Shown in pieces: positions 60,547-64,000 of a DNA stretch of 64,000 nucleotides (position 1 is its first letter; each line of letters opens with the position of its first letter). Below the pieces are notes generated by a model, which was not told the DNA's origin, ran no database searches, and worked only from the letters and a program-made list of their open reading frames with translations. The DNA lies in contig JBBPZA010000123.1 of the NCBI GenBank assembly GCA_038199375.1, forward strand, positions 9,218 to 73,217, given 5' to 3'. The translations under genes were made by a program, and so were the position numbers. Origin of the DNA: JBBPZA01 sp038199375 (GTDB lineage Bacteria; Actinomycetota; Thermoleophilia; Solirubrobacterales; Solirubrobacteraceae).

Positions 60547-61836
60547 GTGCCGCTGCCCCGCCTCGTTCGGCGCCTGCTCACGCCGCCAGCGATGGTGCTC
60601 CTGGCGCTGACCGCTTTCACGTCGATGCCCCTGTTGCTACTCGGCGCGGCGGCGGCCTCACCCTTTCTCCCCGGCCGACTGCGTCCGCTCCGGGTCTTGC
60701 TGTTCGCGCTCGTCTACCTGGCCCTCGAAACCGTGCTGCTGATGGTCCTCGGCGTGCTCTGGCTCGCGGCCGGATTCGGCCGCAGGATCGACTCGCCGCT
60801 CATGCGGAGCATGCACTATCGACTGGCAGCGTGGTTCCTTCGCGCGCTCATGGAAACGGCGCGCCACGCGTTCAACCTCCGGGTGGAGATCGAAGGCCGG
60901 GAGCCACAACCTGGCACACGCGTTCCACAGATCGTGCTGGCCCGCCATGCCGGCCCGGGCGACTCCTTCCTGCTCATCCACGAATTGCTCAACGTCCAGG
61001 CTCGCCGACCGCGCATCGTGCTCAAGGATGCGCTGCAGTGGGACCCATGCATCGACATCGCGCTCAACCGGCTGCCGACGCGCTTCATCCCCACGAACAC
61101 AGGAGCCGGATCGGGCGTCGTGGACTCGATCGCCGATCTGGCGGCAGGAATGGGCCTCGATGACGCGCTCGTGATCTTCCCCGAGGGGGCGAACTTCTCC
61201 GAGCCCCGACGCCTGCGATCGATAGCCAAGCTGGAGGAGCTCGGCCGCCACGCAGAAGCCGAGCGCGCGCGAGCGATGCGGCATCTGCTCGCCCCTCGAG
61301 CCGGCGGCATGCTGGCGGCACTCGCGGGCTGTCCACAGGCCGACGTCGTTCTCGTCGCCCACACAGGTCTTGAGGAGCTCAGCACCGTCGTCGACCTCTG
61401 GCGCGGGCTTCCGATCGACGACGAGATCAAAGTACGGATGTGGCACGTCCCAGCCGCACAGGTGCCGAGCGATGCGACTGAGCAGGTCAAGTTCCTCCAG
61501 CTCTGGTGGCAGCGCATCGACGCCTGGATCGGCGACGAGCAAGGCGCGCTGGCGACCGCTCGGGCCGCTGCGGTGAGCGGCTCGCCGTTTGACGACGGCC
61601 GGCGGGATCAGGAAGATCAGCCGATGCAGCGGAGCCGCAGACTGGATATGGCGCGACTCGTGCTGGCGCTCCTCGTCGCCGCGCTCCTGATCTGGTTCGC
61701 CCTCGCCAACAGCCAGCACGTCACGGTCGACTACCTCATGACGACTCGCGACTCCCGGCTGATCATCGTGATCGTCGCCAGCGCGCTGCTCGGCGCAGTC
61801 GCCAGCCGATTGCTCCAACGCCGTAGCCGCGACTGA
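60547..61836 (+). CDS. PlsC-type acyltransferase fused to a LapA (DUF1049) membrane domain
   Basis: 429 residues. Two N-terminal helices (about 12-80) precede the acyltransferase: ARHAGPGDSFLL (HX4D) and VIFPEGANFSEP. The last 70 residues are a distinct two-helix LapA/DUF1049 module (MARLVLALLVAALLIWFALA, then NSQHVTVDYL and LIIVIVASALLGAVASRLL), which is normally a separate small protein. LapA proteins assist lipopolysaccharide or lipid-assembly complexes in Gram-negatives. The fusion probably anchors the enzyme. Confidence 0.85.
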   Translation: MPLPRLVRRLLTPPAMVLLALTAFTSMPLLLLGAAAASPFLPGRLRPLRVLLFALVYLALETVLLMVLGVLWLAAGFGRRIDSPLMRSMHYRLAAWFLRALMETARHAFNLRVEIEGREPQPGTRVPQIVLARHAGPGDSFLLIHELLNVQARRPRIVLKDALQWDPCIDIALNRLPTRFIPTNTGAGSGVVDSIADLAAGMGLDDALVIFPEGANFSEPRRLRSIAKLEELGRHAEAERARAMRHLLAPRAGGMLAALAGCPQADVVLVAHTGLEELSTVVDLWRGLPIDDEIKVRMWHVPAAQVPSDATEQVKFLQLWWQRIDAWIGDEQGALATARAAAVSGSPFDDGRRDQEDQPMQRSRRLDMARLVLALLVAALLIWFALANSQHVTVDYLMTTRDSRLIIVIVASALLGAVASRLLQRRSRD

Positions 61837-61990
61837 ACACTCGCACCGTTAGTCCCTCCGTGTCTGATCAAGGCGAGGACGGCCCGAGAGCGCAGCAGCG
61901 AGGGTCTTTAGCTCGCCGCACGACGATACCCGGCCGGTGCTTAGGTTCAAGGCCGCCTCGGGAAGCTCGCCGGTAGCTTCTTCCTCGACC

Positions 61991-62986
61991 ATGCCGACGC
62001 CCGAGATCAGCCATAACGTCGACCAGCGGCTGCAGGAACTCTACGAGCGTCACCTGCCGCTCGAGAACGGTAGCGTCATGCGCTACTACCAGCCAGGGCG
62101 TGGGTACTACTCGCCGGATGCGGTCGGCCAGGAGGGCCGTGCGTTCGCTGTATCGCTTGTAACTGCCGACGGCGAACTGCACCACGCGGGCGACCAAGAA
62201 CTTCCTTTCGCCTTGCAGTCGATCTCCAAGGTCCTCGCCTACGCGCTCGCGCTGGAGGACCACGGACGCGACGAGGTCCTGCGACGTGTCGGAGTCGAGC
62301 CCAGCGGTGAGACGTTCAACTCGATCGCTTTCGACGAGCACAACCGGCGTCCGTTCAACCCGATGGTCAACGCCGGAGCACTCGTTACAACAGATCTGAT
62401 CTGCGGCAAAGATCCCGAGGAGAAGCTCGAACGCATCCTCACGAGGCTTCGGCTCTGGGCCGATAATCCGAGCCTCGAGGTCGACCGTGACATCTTCGAG
62501 CGAGAGCTGCGCACCGCCGACCGCAACCGTGCCATCGCGTACCTTATGCGCAGCCAGGGGATGATCGCCGGTGACGCCGAGGCCACGCTCGCCCTGTATC
62601 TCCAGCAGTGCTCCATCACCGTCACCTGTCGCGATCTCGCGGTGGTGGGGGCGACGCTCGCCAACGGGGGCGTGAACCCACTGACCAGCGAGCTCGCTCT
62701 GCGGCGCGACCGCGTTCGGGACGTGCTCAGCGTGATGTACACGTGCGGGATGTACGACTTCGCCGGCCAGTGGGCCTACGAGGTCGGCGTCCCGGCGAAG
62801 AGCGGAGTCAGCGGCGCGATCCTGGCCGTCATTCCCGCCAAGCTTGGCATCGGGGTGTTCTCGCCGGGGCTCGATCAGTTCGGCAACAGCGTCCGTGGCG
62901 TCCGGGTCTGCGAGGAGATCTCCGAGCGACTCGGCCTGCACGTCTTCGCCACCGAAGGCGAAGACGCTTTGCTCGGACTCGGGTAG
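61991..62986 (+). CDS. glsA: Glutaminase A
   Basis: 331 residues from ATG 61991. The serine beta-lactamase-like active site is present: FALQSISKV (SxxK), NPMVNAGAL, SIAFDEHNRRP, YTCGMYDFAGQWAYEVG and AKSGVSGAILAVIP. It hydrolyses glutamine to glutamate and ammonia. Ammonia release buffers acid, which fits neighbouring NhaA and stress proteins. Confidence 0.94.
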   Translation: MPTPEISHNVDQRLQELYERHLPLENGSVMRYYQPGRGYYSPDAVGQEGRAFAVSLVTADGELHHAGDQELPFALQSISKVLAYALALEDHGRDEVLRRVGVEPSGETFNSIAFDEHNRRPFNPMVNAGALVTTDLICGKDPEEKLERILTRLRLWADNPSLEVDRDIFERELRTADRNRAIAYLMRSQGMIAGDAEATLALYLQQCSITVTCRDLAVVGATLANGGVNPLTSELALRRDRVRDVLSVMYTCGMYDFAGQWAYEVGVPAKSGVSGAILAVIPAKLGIGVFSPGLDQFGNSVRGVRVCEEISERLGLHVFATEGEDALLGLG

Positions 62987-63010
62987 CACCCCACGGCAGC
63001 CCACTCAGTC

Positions 63011-63424
63011 TCATCGCCGGACGCTCTGGTTGCCACCAGCGACATCGCGGCGCCAGAGCTCGCGCTGGATGCGCCAGCGTGCGAAGCCGATGACGGACCG
63101 GACGGCCACGATCATAAGGATCGCGGCGAGGATGGCTACCACCACCGCGCTGCGCACCGGTCGCCCCGCGTTGACCGCGTCCTCCAGAGGCTCCCGCCAG
63201 TCGACGCCGACCAGCGTCGCGCCCAGGACGCCCACCCAGGCTCCAGTGGCGGCCTTGCCCACGAACTCCAGCCAACCGTTGAGGCGGACAAGTCCGGACC
63301 ATGACAAGCGGGCGACCGTGAGCCGCTCGAACAGCGTCGCGTCACGCGTCCGCTCAGGCGTCAACCGACCCGCGATCGCACGGCGGGCGCGGACTCGGGC
63401 CCGCACGCGGAACCCCTCACTCAC
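63011..63424 (-). CDS. Hypothetical membrane protein, about 137 aa
   Basis: Starting at GTG 63424 (VSEGFRVRARVRARRAIAGR); ATG 63484 would add 20 residues. A basic N-terminus and a soluble stretch are followed by two helices (EFVGKAATGAWVGVLGATLVG and SAVVVAILAAILMIVAVRSV-like). No family recognised. Confidence 0.55.
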   Translation of the reverse strand: MSEGFRVRARVRARRAIAGRLTPERTRDATLFERLTVARLSWSGLVRLNGWLEFVGKAATGAWVGVLGATLVGVDWREPLEDAVNAGRPVRSAVVVAILAAILMIVAVRSVIGFARWRIQRELWRRDVAGGNQSVRR

Positions 63425-63497
63425 ACTCGCATGATGACGCAAGAGAGCTCGTTGACGCGGACGATGACCAGCCGATTGCTTCAACTTTCGTGGCCAA

Positions 63498-64000
63498 CTA
63501 GTACCGCAGCAGCGCGACCATCCCGCCCGCGTTGAGCAGCTGCTCGCAATCCGACACCTCCACGACGCTCACGTGGCCCCCCGCTGCGATCGTCGCTTCG
63601 ACCGCGCGCTCGCCGATCAGAGCCGTAGGACGGCCGATCGAGGCAGGGATGGAGTCAGCGACGGGGCTGAAGTCGTAGTCGGGATCGAGGACGAGATGCT
63701 CGACGCGACCTTCGCCAAGCGTCCCGAGCGTCTCCTGGGGTCCGAGAGCAGCAGCGCCGCCGGCGCTCGCTCGTTCGTGGGCCACGGCGACGATCCGCCT
63801 CGTCCGCTCGAGCCAGGCATCTGCGAGCAGGGGTTCGACGATCGCCGCGATAGCCGGGAGATCGTCGTGCCCGACGTTGTGGTCGATGGTCGCGACAACG
63901 CGGGTTCGCAGCGCCTCGGGTAGCGCCTCTTCGAAGCGGCTGGCGAACTGTCCCTCGGCGGCGATGACGATGCGCTCCCATCCGAGGTCCTCCACGCGGC
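63498..64000 (-). CDS. baeRF/VLRF1-like protein, C-terminal part (truncated by window)
   Basis: The frame is open through the right edge and only the C-terminal 165 or more residues are seen. Features include WERIVIAAEGQFASRFEEAL, NVGHDDLPAIAAIVEPLLAD, LGEGRVEHLVLDPDYDFSP and an ERAVEATIAAGGHVSVVE pocket region. They resemble the C-terminal half of bacterial archaeo-eukaryotic release factor (baeRF) family proteins, thought to act on stalled ribosomes. The start is outside the window. Confidence 0.6.
   Translation of the reverse strand, partial: RVEDLGWERIVIAAEGQFASRFEEALPEALRTRVVATIDHNVGHDDLPAIAAIVEPLLADAWLERTRRIVAVAHERASAGGAAALGPQETLGTLGEGRVEHLVLDPDYDFSPVADSIPASIGRPTALIGERAVEATIAAGGHVSVVEVSDCEQLLNAGGMVALLRY

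Overview
The window comes from a very GC-rich chromosome with many GTG starts and 4-base ATGA/GTGA gene overlaps. It carries a form I aerobic CO dehydrogenase cluster, RTX-repeat, DUF1996 and Ig-like secreted proteins, and a Ser/Thr kinase. Together these point to an actinobacterium, most likely of the class Thermoleophilia (Solirubrobacterales-like). The taxonomic call is inference from gene content only. No phage, transposase or CRISPR array is visible.

Layout. 1-2.3 kb: the end of a Rieske/DUF2231 membrane protein, a mazEF-type module with a frameshifted toxin, a small hypothetical gene and a truncated flippase-like gene. 2.4-10.9 kb (minus strand): coxM-S-L-(F/xdhC-YHS)-mocA-D-E-G, encoding all three CO dehydrogenase subunits plus the maturation factors, with the AYRCSFR active-site loop of the Mo-Cu enzyme. 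11.2-16.2 kb (plus): a SnoaL-like protein, a nucleotidyltransferase pair, then a tight operon of Tat-exported two-domain multicopper oxidase, ZIP metal transporter, DtxR/MntR-type regulator and cupredoxin lipoprotein, which looks like an oxidase-coupled metal uptake unit. 16.2-19.3 kb: an orphan glycine-betaine-type binding protein, an aldo/keto reductase and a VOC protein. 19.4-28.2 kb (plus): a seven-gene chemosensory operon (MCP, CheW, CheA-REC, CheB, CheR-TPR, REC, Hpt-REC-REC-GGDEF) that resembles the Wsp c-di-GMP pathway and is preceded by a sigma28/WhiG-like promoter. 28-40 kb: secreted proteins, an M3 peptidase, VapBC, a Clp-N/HTH protein, several very small genes, an MFS exporter, a split GGDEF/HD-GYP gene, an HNH-helicase pair and tRNA-Asp. 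40-49.6 kb: RTX protein, uppP, DUF1996 + Ser/Thr kinase, small proteins, TetR and AraC regulators. 50-63 kb: tRNA-Val and a stress/homeostasis cluster (GlsB-type protein, NhaA, NarL-type two-component pair, tandem UspA, TerC, two ArsR regulators, a broken UspA, patatin, a PlsC-LapA fusion, glutaminase). The right edge cuts a probable baeRF-family gene.

Two themes stand out. One is signalling through c-di-GMP and phosphorelay: the Wsp-like operon and the HD-GYP gene. The other is redox and metal metabolism: CO dehydrogenase, the multicopper oxidase/ZIP operon and the Rieske protein. Seven single-base indels split six otherwise recognisable genes (mazF, the Ig-like secreted protein, a 46-aa protein, GGDEF/HD-GYP, an anchored protein near 42.3 kb, and a UspA with two). 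They are either residual assembly errors or real gene decay, and raw reads would decide.
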